A stretch of 64,000 nucleotides of DNA, taken from assembly GCA_007922195.1 (NCBI GenBank), contig ML682003.1:6555495-6619494 (forward strand), in the 5' to 3' direction. The translations under genes were made by a program, and so were the position numbers. This DNA is from Podocnemis expansa. Taxonomy: Eukaryota > Chordata > Testudines > Podocnemididae. The notes beneath the pieces were generated by a model. It saw only the letters and a list, made by a program, of their open reading frames with translations, was not told the DNA's origin and made no database searches. Shown piece after piece: positions 51,901-55,203 of the stretch; position 1 is the first letter of the stretch; each line of letters starts with the position of its first letter.

Positions 51901-52908
51901 TGCAAGATACAGCTAGTAATGCCCCTAGTACACTGTGGGCTGGTGGTTGGGCCTCATGTCCTGGTTTAAGGAGTTTCCTGTCACATGCAGGCTGCTCGAG
52001 GAATTGATAGCATCCCGAGAGCTGGCAGGAGAAACCTCCTGGGAACAGTTGATGCAGAGTGGGTAAGGGCAGGGGCAAAGTTGGCTTGGCTTGTCAAAGA
52101 ACTCAATGGGGGAAGGACAGCGTGAGGCCTGAGTGACAGCCTCCCGGGCTCAGCGGACAGAGCTCCAGACCATGGGGGAGTGTGTGGCATGAGTGGGCCA
52201 GCAGGACAAGCTCAGCACAGATCCCAGCAGGCAGGTGCGGTGGTGACAACGTGGCCTGGCTGTGGACGAACGTGTTATCACCACTGGCTCAGATGCTTGC
52301 AGACACCAGGCTTTGGGCACCTCCCTCCTTCCACCACCATACCTTCTCCATAGTAACCTGGATGCCCTCTCGGAGCAAAGCCCAGAGCCGGCGGGCCCTC
52401 GTCTGCTGGGTCTCCTGCTTTCCTGGCAGGGTACTGCGGTGGCCCGTGGCGCCGGGAACGGCCACCGTCTCCGTAGGGGTACCTGCAGCAGGAAGAGAGG
52501 CTGGGAGATTCCCTTGGTGCCAGGGCAGCCCCAACCCACAGCACGGTTCTCACGTGCCCCCCACCGGCAGCAGCCTGCTCTACCCAACCCCTGCTTTTGT
52601 GGCGACAGAGATGGTCAAGGCCCAGGGAAAATGCCCGGACACAAGTGGGAAGTGGAGCGTGCAGGGGGCAGGGAATGTGCCCGACTGCAGCGGCTGTCGC
52701 CATGGGCCCAGAGGAGGCCAGCTCCACAGTGGCAGCCACGTAGAGGGGGCCACTGGCTCCATCCTCCCCTGGCACCTCCTTGGGCATGGACAGCCGTGGC
52801 AGAGAGGGGCCATGGGGGCAGGGCAGTCGAATGCCCGATGGCCTGCAGTGGGCACAGGGGAGATGGGGGCAACTTACAGCCACTCTCCTGTGATTCCCGG
52901 GGCTCCAT
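15811..52908 (-). CDS. WDR97: WDR97 (WD repeat-containing protein 97), 19 predicted exons, 3' end not found
   Basis: Large WD40-repeat protein whose molecular role is not established. I recognise it from WD blocks (TIKVWDEKW, GTIRTWNLQT, HTVKVWRIF, GSVKIWNAR) and from its place directly downstream of MAF1 in the same orientation, the order I know from mammals. I predicted 19 exons from 52,908 to 15,811. All have AG acceptors and GT donors, and splice phases agree at every junction. They sum to 3,597 bases (1,199 codons). The start ATG lies in exon 1 and reads MEPRESQESG. About the first 760 residues are WD/beta-propeller type, and the rest is non-WD. The human protein is about 1,600 residues, so further exons are expected at lower coordinates. 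Oddities: four tandem copies of one 156-bp exon, and introns swollen by transposons. Expression was not tested, and individual exon borders are predictions. Confidence 0.85.
16706..16837 (-). CDS. WDR97: WDR97 exon 18, probable shorter relative of the module
   Basis: 132 bp, phase 0-0, 44 residues. ARQEAMAASGRQQISSSS, then SPSLQISGISGHGPYISRI and SSQMSR. The last nine residues (SRISSQMSR) resemble the module end (ARIxSQIAK), and the exon has the same phases and a GTCCCCAAG-type acceptor as exon 16. The donor is AGG|GTAAGA. Confidence 0.75.
17143..17298 (-). CDS. WDR97: WDR97 exon 17, repeat module copy 4
   Basis: 156 bp, phase 0-0. APMADGLCQEDALEPL, then SASTVLEDSMRHTSLARIC and SQIAK. Splice sites are TGTCCCCAG and AAG|GTGAGG. 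The intron on its 3' side supplied, or shares origin with, the 144-bp fragment in the DIRS element at 11.2 kb. Confidence 0.85.
17480..17643. mobile_element. hAT MITE (CACTGTTCCCTCTA ends)
   Basis: Ends CACTGTTCCCTCTA and TAGAGGGAACATTG, the same terminal family as the composite hAT at 12.0 kb. It lies inside another MITE of the 'CAGTGGTTCTCAACC' family, whose right part continues to about 17,782 (GGCTGAGAACCACTG). The target duplication is not clear. Confidence 0.7.
17785..18165. repeat. Minisatellite, about 40-45-bp units
   Basis: Roughly eight imperfect units of the form CTTCCCACCAGTCTATATCC, then CCCAACCAGCTGGATCCC. It accounts for overlapping ORFs on both strands in this interval. Confidence 0.8.
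18255..18480 (-). mobile_element. CR1/L3-like LINE fragment, antisense
   Basis: The words GAATAGGTCAGACCAATGGTC and CATCTAGCC, then TTAGGGACACCCAGAGCATG, belong to an old amniote repeat that also appears (as AGGCTCAGACCAAGGGTCC) at 35.14 kb. I assign it to the CR1/L3 group from memory of such fragments. There is no ORF. Confidence 0.5.
18618..18773 (-). CDS. WDR97: WDR97 exon 16, repeat module copy 3
   Basis: 156 bp, phase 0-0. TSVAGGLCQEDILKPH, then SASKVLEDSMRQTSLARIQ and SQTAK. The acceptor GTCCCCAAG is less usual but keeps AG. The donor is AAG|GTAAGG. It shares 34 of 52 residues with exon 17. Confidence 0.83.
18838..19951 (+). mobile_element. Penelope-like element, 3' part with GIY-YIG endonuclease remnant
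   Basis: Plus-strand coding remnant. An RT C-terminal stretch (about 18,850-18,970) is followed by a 158-codon frame (19,000-19,476) with a Cys-rich linker (CNKPCCQVCPHI) and KGSFSCSSTNVIYAIMC. Directly after the stop comes IGQTGRSLCKRINE, the second half of a GIY-YIG nuclease motif. A stop codon at 19,474-19,476 falls at the Tyr of YIG. The 3' UTR ends with TCTGACGAAGTGGGATTTTC and AATAAATCTGTTAGTC, the terminus seen in all other copies here. It splits the third exon unit of WDR97. Confidence 0.85.
19955..20100 (-). mobile_element. CR1 LINE fragment, antisense
   Basis: TTAGCCTTCTTGGCAGTAAGAA, then TGACTCCTACCCAGCTTCCTG, is the same stretch as in the CR1 at 41.68-41.76 kb. It encodes the 'YRKLGRSQ' end of CR1 ORF2 on the minus strand. 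Short and truncated. Confidence 0.75.
20585..20735 (+). mobile_element. Penelope-like 3' terminus
   Basis: Contains ATAAATTTGTTAGTCTTTC, ACTCCTGGTTTGTTCTGCTGAA and ACACAGCTGGCCCTCTGGAAC, the 3' end of the Penelope family. It is preceded by an inverted GGTGGCACTTTTAACGATTAAC piece. There is no coding sequence. Confidence 0.6.
21310..21800 (+). mobile_element. Diverged relative of the TGTGATGC LTR (3' half)
   Basis: TAATAAACCTTTTGTTTCAG, then ATATGGCTGGCCCTTTGGGGTC and GCAGCCTGTCCTGACCTTGGC, match in order the 3' half of the LTR copies at 24.7-25.7, 30.5-30.8 and 49.1-49.5 kb, at lower similarity. The sequence upstream to 20.74 kb is probably part of the same element but I cannot align it reliably. 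Confidence 0.6.
23475..24649 (+). mobile_element. Solo LTR, TGTAAGGC...TTACA family, 1,175 bp
   Basis: Begins TGTAAGGCAGGCTTAGAAGC and ends AGAAGGGTTACA, so the ends form TGTAA/TTACA. Near-duplicated hexamers TGTATG and TGTGTG flank it. The empty site is visible in copy C of the host LTR at 49.07 kb. It contains about three 81-bp units (24.06-24.24 kb) and a TATTAAAAG box near 24,445. The same family is at 33,459-35,044 on the minus strand. No internal retroviral genes. Confidence 0.85.
24825..25312. mobile_element. Palindromic MITE, poly-A/T rich
   Basis: Ends TATGTCTACTCTGCA and TGCAGTGTAGATGTAT are inverted repeats. The interior is full of TTTTTGAAAAA runs and contains a (CA)13 microsatellite at about 24,986-25,011. 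The flanks CCTATGCC and CCTATTTG agree at 5 of 8 bases. Comparison with the uninterrupted LTR at 30.6 kb shows the insertion point. Confidence 0.7.
25436..25613. mobile_element. hAT MITE (GGTTGAGAACCACTG end)
   Basis: Right end GGTTGAGAACCACTG, internal words TGTGACACACTTGG and GTGTCCCGACACAG. Flanks GATCAGAA and AAACAGAA match at 6 of 8. The same family occurs at 17.46-17.78 and 41,927-42,091. Confidence 0.75.
26020..27400. other. WDR97 intron, nothing recognised
   Basis: Continuation of intron 15 after the duplicated unit. I see no repeat family, exon-like frame with splice sites, or regulatory signature that I can defend. Confidence 0.4.
27400..27740 (-). mobile_element. CR1 LINE fragment, antisense
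   Basis: AATCATAGAACTGTG, GGAAAGGAC, CATCTAGTCCAGTCCCCTG and CTAATGTCCAGCCTAAACCTCC are the standard antisense CR1 3' end. Truncated at about 27,740. Confidence 0.85.
28183..28338 (-). CDS. WDR97: WDR97 exon 15, repeat module copy 2
   Basis: 156 bp, phase 0-0. APVADGVWREDAQEPL, then ASKVQEDSTCHTLPARIQ and SQIAK. Splice sites are CTCCCCCAG and AAG|GTAAGG. It is the most diverged copy in the conserved LEDS block (reads QEDS), but open and spliceable. Confidence 0.83.
29234..29622. mobile_element. hAT MITE, 389 bp, perfect 8-bp target duplication
   Basis: Ends CAGCGGTTGCCAAACT and AGTTTGGTGACAACTG. Identical octamers GAGTAAGA flank it (29,226-29,233 and 29,623-29,630). The paralogous unit at 25,970 lacks it, giving the empty site (TAAGGCTGGGAGAAGC). 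Confidence 0.92.
29868..30850 (+). mobile_element. LTR element copy B, 983 bp, target duplication ACCCCT
   Basis: Begins TGTGATGCTGTCCGGGTC and ends CGAGTCACAC, flanked by ACCCCT at 29,862-29,867 and 30,851-30,856. Uninterrupted copy of the family, with TATTAAACC and GGCCCTTTGGGGTCAGGAGAAC in its 3' half. Solo LTR by structure, with no coding capacity. Confidence 0.85.
30857..31540. other. WDR97 intron, nothing recognised
   Basis: No repeat or exon identified between LTR copy B and the start of the exon-14 duplicated unit. Confidence 0.4.
31758..31913 (-). CDS. WDR97: WDR97 exon 14, repeat module copy 1
   Basis: 156 bp, phase 0-0, 52 residues. APMADRVCQEDALETF at the start. The conserved end is SASKILEDSRRCTSLARIR followed by SQIAK. 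Splice sites are TTCCCCAG and AAG|GTGAGG. It shares 39 of 52 residues with exon 17. The module is not a domain I recognise. Its second half is basic and predicted helical, its first half variable. Confidence 0.85.
32868..33023 (-). CDS. WDR97: WDR97 exon 13
   Basis: 156 bp, phase 0-0. IPRNDPFDADVVLEACLLG, then GPAASNMFLGASPSG, ending EDAEYQLRK. Splice sites are CCCTGCAG and AAG|GTAAAC. It has the same length and phases as the four repeated exons that follow. Ungapped comparison with exon 14 gives only about 9 of 52 identities, so homology is suggested but not shown. Confidence 0.88.
33459..35044 (-). mobile_element. Solo LTR, TGTAAGGC...TTACA family, 1,586 bp
   Basis: Reverse-complement relative of 23,475-24,649, collinear along its length (TGTAAGGCAGGCTTAGAAGC start at 35,044; CAGAAGGGTTACA end at 33,459). 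It is longer because the internal 81-bp repeat is expanded. A poly-C run is at about 34,998. The flanks do not show a clear target duplication. Confidence 0.85.
33930..34490. repeat. 81-bp VNTR within the LTR, about 7 units
   Basis: GTCACTT or GTCACTC plus CCCAGCTCACTGCTGG recurs with an 81-bp period (33,954; 34,035; 34,116 and onward). The period is a multiple of three, so ORFs of up to 256 codons run through it. These are not genes. Confidence 0.88.
35110..36245 (-). mobile_element. CR1/L3-like LINE fragment, antisense, split by a MITE
   Basis: GGCTCAGACCAAGGGTCCATTC, then at 35,883 GGCCTTGTCTCCCTTCAGTG and TTTGGCAGGCTTCCTGCTTC, an old amniote LINE in antisense. No open frame of note. The MITE at 35,593-35,882 interrupts it. 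Confidence 0.6.
35593..35882. mobile_element. MITE with TAGGGTTACCAGAT ends, 290 bp
   Basis: Ends TAGGGTTACCAGAT and ATCTGGTAACCCTA are perfect inverted repeats. Same family as 43,850-44,569 and the half copy at 12.47 kb. The flanks only share AGTGG/AATGG. Confidence 0.85.
36284..36994 (-). mobile_element. Penelope-like element, 3' part, antisense
   Basis: The minus-strand frame 36,994-36,701 has KGSFTCTSTNVIYAIMC followed by a GIY-YIG signature YIGQTG and Arg/His-rich RKSINRHKSDIRN, the nuclease of Penelope-like elements. Two successive 3' termini follow (CCAGATGGGTAGCCATGTTAG at about 36,491 and TTCCAGAGAGGTAGCTGTG at about 36,287), so a second tail lies downstream in the same orientation. 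Truncated and inactive. Confidence 0.82.
37000..38260 (+). mobile_element. Possible LTR fragment, family unknown
   Basis: Contains GATTGGTTAAAGG and GATTGGTCAAGG, a TATATAAACC box at about 37,518, and a repeated block (CTCTGGTGAGAAC/CTCTAGTGAGAAT, then GTTAGCTCAGTGATTTGGAGCC) at 37,990-38,160. This is promoter-like organisation of an LTR, but ends were not found. An alternative is an unrelated repeat. Confidence 0.35.
38261..39190. other. WDR97 intron 12, unclassified
   Basis: A plus-strand frame of 160 codons (38,524-39,006) has hydrophobic stretches but no family resemblance, no neighbours and no splice logic. I see decayed repeat rather than a gene. Confidence 0.35.
39195..39350 (-). CDS. 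WDR97: WDR97 exon 12
   Basis: 156 bp, phase 0 at both ends. LAARDQDLLLIQQGKLSVLR, then a basic helix-like LNKKLRDEAFDRYMHLLYR. Splice sites are AACATTGCAG and CAG|GTGAGG. Confidence 0.88.
39945..40041 (-). CDS. WDR97: WDR97 exon 11
   Basis: 97 bp. VCAPPIHWKPREDEDWSQ, then QEKEEVMPDGRV, acidic and Glu-rich. The acceptor is TCTCTCTAG. Of two possible donors, GTA|GTGAGC is chosen because it gives phase 0 for exon 12. The other, CAG|GTGCTG eleven bases further on, would shift the frame. Confidence 0.7.
40850..40977 (-). CDS. WDR97: WDR97 exon 10
   Basis: 128 bp. Starts LLCMSLPDPIPDAAPG and ends KDAQQRLLPEFRYAAA. The acceptor is TCTCCGGCAG and the donor is CCAA|GTGAGC. It was found by requiring phase 0 entry after exon 9. 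There is no WD signature. Confidence 0.75.
41095..42480 (-). mobile_element. CR1 LINE, 3' half with reverse-transcriptase remnant, split by hAT
   Basis: Minus-strand frames: 42,460-42,155 with VDFSKAFDTVSHSIL (RT palm motif) and NGVPLKSVLG, then 41,736-41,212 with YSALMRPHLEHCVQFWAPY and KLERVQQKANKMIRGLGHM, the C-terminus of CR1 ORF2. The 3' UTR follows to about 41,095. A 165-bp hAT MITE breaks the ORF. It lies in WDR97 intron 9, in the same orientation as the gene. Confidence 0.92.
41927..42091. mobile_element. hAT MITE (CAGTGGTTCTCAACC family), 165 bp
   Basis: Begins CAGTGGTTCTCAACC, ends GCCTGAGAACTG. Flanks CTGTAGCT and CTCTACCA match at 5 of 8. Inserted in the CR1 ORF2 remnant. Confidence 0.8.
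42788..42920 (-). CDS. WDR97: WDR97 exon 9
   Basis: 133 bp. HLKLNTIPESLAFGNDRGD, then LLLGVEQHLCRIHHSTYLP and YLTK, the last blade-like segment of the propeller region. Splice sites are CTTCTCAG and AAG|GTAGGA. Ends in phase 0. Confidence 0.9.
43576..43666 (-). CDS. WDR97: WDR97 exon 8, WD repeat
   Basis: 91 bp. LKLFASASRDGSVKIWNARN is a canonical blade end. The acceptor is CCCCGTAG and the donor is CAG|GTGAGG. Confidence 0.92.
43850..44569. mobile_element. hAT-like element with TAGGGTTACCAGAT ends, 720 bp, perfect 8-bp duplication
   Basis: Starts TAGGGTTACCAGATACC, ends GGACTCCTGATAACCCTA, with GACCTGGG on both sides (43,842-43,849; 44,570-44,577). The interior has a C-rich minisatellite (CCAACTACTGCCCCCAAATG and variants, about 43,930-44,150). 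No transposase. In WDR97 intron 7. Confidence 0.92.
44578..45717. other. WDR97 intron 7, nothing recognised
   Basis: No repeat family or additional exon with usable splice sites and phase identified. Confidence 0.4.
45718..45954 (-). CDS. WDR97: WDR97 exon 7, WD repeat
   Basis: 237 bp. Begins GADHTVKVWRIFPYVDECL (the end of a WD blade), followed by VVHMCLLGTTLCAAIQ and an acidic turn EDDPLDEITG. Splice sites are GGTGCAG and CGG|GTGAGA. Confidence 0.92.
46140..46262 (-). mobile_element. Penelope-like 3' terminus, antisense
   Basis: AAAAGGGATAGGCTTGTTAGTC, GGAGTCATGTAGCACTTAAAG, then AAAATCCCATTTCGTCAGATG: the family 3' UTR in reverse. About 120 bp, non-coding. Confidence 0.8.
46715..46863 (-). 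CDS. WDR97: WDR97 exon 6
   Basis: 149 bp. YLPVLGQEDGQLCVLQW, then HGTERVTALVAHPNDTCILS, one WD-type blade. The acceptor TTTGCCTGCAG is chosen because it alone gives the phase demanded by exon 5. Two upstream AGs would break the frame. A hAT transposon begins only 50 bp upstream of this acceptor in the intron. Confidence 0.85.
46913..48117. mobile_element. hAT element, 1,205 bp, carrying an expanded minisatellite
   Basis: Ends CAGGGATGGCCAAA and TTTTGGCCATGTCTG are inverted repeats. Flanks CTGTAGAC (46,905-46,912) and CTGTAAAC (48,118-48,125) match at 7 of 8. It starts 50 bp upstream of the WDR97 exon 6 acceptor. The interior is mostly the 39-bp minisatellite. No transposase. Confidence 0.88.
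47180..47870. repeat. 39-bp minisatellite, about 17 units
   Basis: Core GGCTCTGGCCGTGGCAGG then GGAAAAAGAAAATCCCCACC. Exact 39-bp spacing is seen at 47,483, 47,522 and 47,561, with imperfect units on both sides. Because 39 is divisible by three, every frame on both strands stays open (up to 291 codons). These ORFs are artefacts. Confidence 0.92.
48128..49500 (+). mobile_element. LTR element copy C (TGTGATGC family) with Penelope insertions
   Basis: Starts TGTGACGCTGGCTGGGTC and ends CCCAGGTTACA, collinear with copies A and B. Two Penelope 3' pieces are inserted (48,281-48,445 and about 48,745-48,925), each with an inverted partner. It fills most of WDR97 intron 5 together with the adjacent hAT. 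Confidence 0.8.
48282..48402. repeat. 43-bp inverted repeat made of two opposed Penelope ends
   Basis: Left arm 48,282-48,324 and right arm 48,360-48,402 are complementary at 42 of 43 positions (AGCAAGGAG...ATTTATTTA), separated by 35 bases. An RNA from either strand would fold into a strong hairpin. Confidence 0.93.
49633..50296 (-). CDS. WDR97: WDR97 exon 5, WD repeats
   Basis: 664 bp, acceptor CTCCGGCAG, donor AATCA|GTGAGT. It encodes PVTAVTIYPQGPLILSASQD, then GTIRTWNLQTIDQV, a second blade (GGYVVSLSGTIMDLWKV) and a third (CQDSTVRLVATHTGHIV), followed by a long insert with LLAPGQLLRVNTAVN. It is the longest exon in the model. Confidence 0.92.
50603..50724 (-). CDS. WDR97: WDR97 exon 4, WD repeat
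   Basis: 122 bp. One clear WD40 unit: AITDIAFCKAG, then VVTASRDTTIKVWDEKW, then the start of the next blade with FVGHTG. The GH and WD positions are preserved. Splice sites are CTCTCAG and CTG|GTGAGG. Confidence 0.92.
51163..51746 (-). CDS. WDR97: WDR97 exon 3, first propeller blades
   Basis: 584 bp, acceptor CTCCTAG, donor AG|GTAAGG. Starts MKKEELETAQLTHGLQ and continues into strand-rich WD-type sequence without strong WD dipeptides (LFVVLDAQSQLHLH, KYVAWDQGSLQVLG, LSVWAFRYGF, CGNGVAVFNV). One uninterrupted exon of 194 codons covers roughly four degenerate blades. Confidence 0.85.
52343..52482 (-). CDS. WDR97: WDR97 exon 2
   Basis: 140 bp, acceptor CTGCTGCAG, donor AAG|GTATGG. Entered in phase 1, it encodes a Thr/Val-rich start and an amphipathic basic segment (TRARRLWALLREGIQ) ending VTMEK. 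A longer open frame across the same DNA (263 codons) is rejected because it cannot be joined to exons 1 and 3. Confidence 0.7.
52878..52908 (-). CDS. WDR97: WDR97 exon 1, coding part
   Basis: ATG at 52,908 in a good context (GCCCCGATGG) encodes MEPRESQESG and one base of the next codon. It is followed by the strong donor T|GTAAGTT. The entry phase of exon 2 is exactly that required. The 5' UTR boundary is not determined, and an additional non-coding exon near 53.23 kb is possible (donor GGCAG|GTGGGT). Confidence 0.65.
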
Positions 52909-53089
52909 CGGGGCTGCTGGCAGCGTCTCCTCAGCTCAGCCCCACACGGCTCTGTCCTGCCAGCCCCAGGGCTCTGAGAGGTAAAAGGGAGCCCACTGCA
53001 GAGCCCAGAAGCGGCCCGAGAAACCCTCCAAGAGACGAACCCCCCTGAGACCCCCCATCTGCCCTGCATCGATCATCTGCACAGGCAGG

Positions 53090-53460
53090 ATGTGGGGCAC
53101 TGGGTCCCCTCTAGCCATCCTGCCCCGCCAGATCTCAGCCCCATGCCCTCCCGCCCCCCAGCCAGGCACCCCAGCCCTCAGGCCTCCCTCGCTGGCCCCT
53201 GCAGGCTGCAAGGGCCGATGCCACCCACCTGCCGCGCCGGGCAGAGCAGCAGGGCCGGGGAAGACGGGTCACCGCGGAGACGGTTCTGTTTGGAGCCGTG
53301 GGGGGGGGTGAGTGCGGAAAGGCTGGGCCGGAGCCGCAGGGCCTGGAGAGGGACTCGGGGCTCGGCCAGGGCGGGGATTGGGGCTGGCTGGCCCGGAGGG
53401 ATGAATGCTGGGGCTGGAGGGGGGCCTGCATCCCAGCCTGGGAGTCCTGAGGGTGGGGAC
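53090..53460 (-). promoter_or_regulatory. GC/CpG-rich probable WDR97 promoter and 5' UTR
   Basis: CpG dinucleotides cluster here (CCGCGCCGGGCAG, GGGAAGACGGGTCACCGCGGAG) about 300-500 bp upstream of the WDR97 start codon. This is the only such cluster between MAF1 and WDR97. A donor-like GCGGCAG|GTGGGT on the minus strand at about 53,227 suggests a non-coding first exon. No TATA box. Inferred only. Confidence 0.5.
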
Positions 53461-55190
53461 TAGGACAGGACTCATGGGGGAGAAGGGCAGTGGTCCGGAG
53501 GGGGAGTCCCTTTGCCTCTTCCCCCACCAGGGCATCCTCCCTCGCTCCCCCTACGCCCCGGGGCTGCCCCAGCCCCCATCCTCCCCCTGCCCTGCTGTGC
53601 AGCAGCCGGGGTGTTTACAGGCCCTGTGCCGGGGAAGGAGGTGGCACGGCCTCACAGCTGGGGATCCTGGAGAAGCCTGGGCTCCCCCACCCCGACAGCT
53701 GCTCTTCTAATAGGACCGTGGCTCCTTCCACCTACTGCCTTTCACCTCCCACAGCCCAGCATGGGGCAGCCCCTCTGCTGAGGACCTCAGCACCCCACGG
53801 CGGGGAGAGCTACACCCCTGCTTCCTCTGGAGCTGGCAGCCATCGCCCATGGAGGAACTGGCTGAGGGTGCAGCTGCACAGTTGGTCATGACCCCTCTTA
53901 CCAGGCCCTGGCTCCCAGCACCCCAGGGAAATGCCCCACAGTTGCGGACTGCATGGAGAGGTAGGGGCTGGGCATAGAGCCCAGCCCAGCAGCATGACTG
54001 CCATGCCCAAGCGGGAGACAGATCATCCAAGAACGACAAGGAAAGTCTGGGTGTAGTCAGATTCGCTCCCAGGCGCCAACTGTCCACTGCCACCCTGCTG
54101 CCCCACAGCCAGCAAGGAGTGTCAGAGCCAGCTCCCAGAGCTGTGCTTACAAAGCTGCCCCACCACCAGCTTGGAGAGCACCTGGAGCTGCCATGTTCTA
54201 CACCAAGCCACCCCCCACACCCCAGGATGTCCCGCCTTGGGCAGACACCCACTGCCAAGGGCTTAGACTCCACTCAGTCCATGCTAGGACAATGTCAAAT
54301 TCATTCAACAGAAAGGTGCCACGGCCCACTGCCCCAACTTGTCCCCCCGTGGGTCACTCCCCCAGTTCCTCGTACCTTCCTCTGCCACACCTGCCTGCTT
54401 CCCTCACTCCACCCTGCCCACAGCTCCTGAGGGAGACCAGCCACAGAAGCAGCTGGCCAGGTGGGACTGGGGAAAGATCTGTTCATCTACCAATGAGCCC
54501 CCTCCATTCTTCCTCCTGCTCCACCCGGGAGAAACTTCCAGCAAACAGCCAGTCCTGCTACACCAGCCCCTGCAAAGCTCCCTCTTCCCTTGGCACGATG
54601 CACATAAAACGCAGACAACAGCCAGGCTTTTGGGGTGCTGAGACCCCCACCCACCATGACCACCAGGCCAGTGTCTGCTGCTACCCTGCCGCCAGCTGGC
54701 TCCCAGTCATTTTACTCTTTGGGGCACAGGCACTGGCTCAATTCCAGTGCACAGCCTGAGGCACTGCGGGGTCCTGGGCCTCCGCCCACTACACCACTGC
54801 ACAAACAGGGAAAGCCGCCCCGAGGCTGTGAGCTCCTGAGGGGAGAGGCATGAGGCAGGCTGGGAAATGGGGTGAGATGAGGCAAGCGGATCTCAGAAGG
54901 CTCCAGAACACATGTTGGGAAGGAAGAGGGGTAGGATTTCCGCTCAGTCACCTTGTACAGAAGCTGGATGGATACAGCACCAGTAAGCACAGCAAGGGCA
55001 CCTGTGCCTGTGGCCAGAACAGCAAGGAGCCAGCCCTGCCTGTATGGCGGCTGTTCCCACCTGGAACAGCTGGGAACCTGCAGTCAATAGCAATGCTGAC
55101 TTCATGCCACCAGCACTCTGACCGCCCAGGGACACCAGTCCTACCTGCTTTTCCCATTTGTAGACCCTACAGGAAGAGGCACCAGTCACA
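53461..55190. other. MAF1-WDR97 intergenic spacer, no gene seen
   Basis: GC-rich unique-looking sequence. ORFs up to 188 codons on both strands are compositionally driven, overlap each other, and show no domain or splice logic. No known repeat recognised. Confidence 0.5.
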
Positions 55191-55197
55191 GAGAAAC

Positions 55198-55203
55198 TTT
55201 ATT
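55198..55203 (-). terminator. Probable MAF1 poly(A) signal AATAAA
   Basis: TTTATT on the plus strand is AATAAA in the direction of MAF1. I saw no other AATAAA between the stop codon and this point, so the 3' UTR would be about 2.25 kb. Confidence 0.55.

Noticed and set aside
51782..52078. Minus-strand ORF ending LLRGQEVRALRAVRVKEQ next to WDR97 exon 3
   Set aside because: It looks exon-like and has a donor-like GTGAGT, but would deliver the wrong phase into exon 3. Exons 2 and 3 already join in frame without it.
52278..53069. 263-codon minus-strand ORF overlapping the WDR97 start
   Set aside because: Its frame disagrees with the exon 2 frame needed to join exon 3. It reads through the strong donor of exon 1 and the acceptor of exon 2.
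53707..54273. 188-codon ORFs in the MAF1-WDR97 spacer
   Set aside because: Overlapping open frames on opposite strands in GC-rich DNA, with no motif, no splice-site pairing and low-complexity composition.
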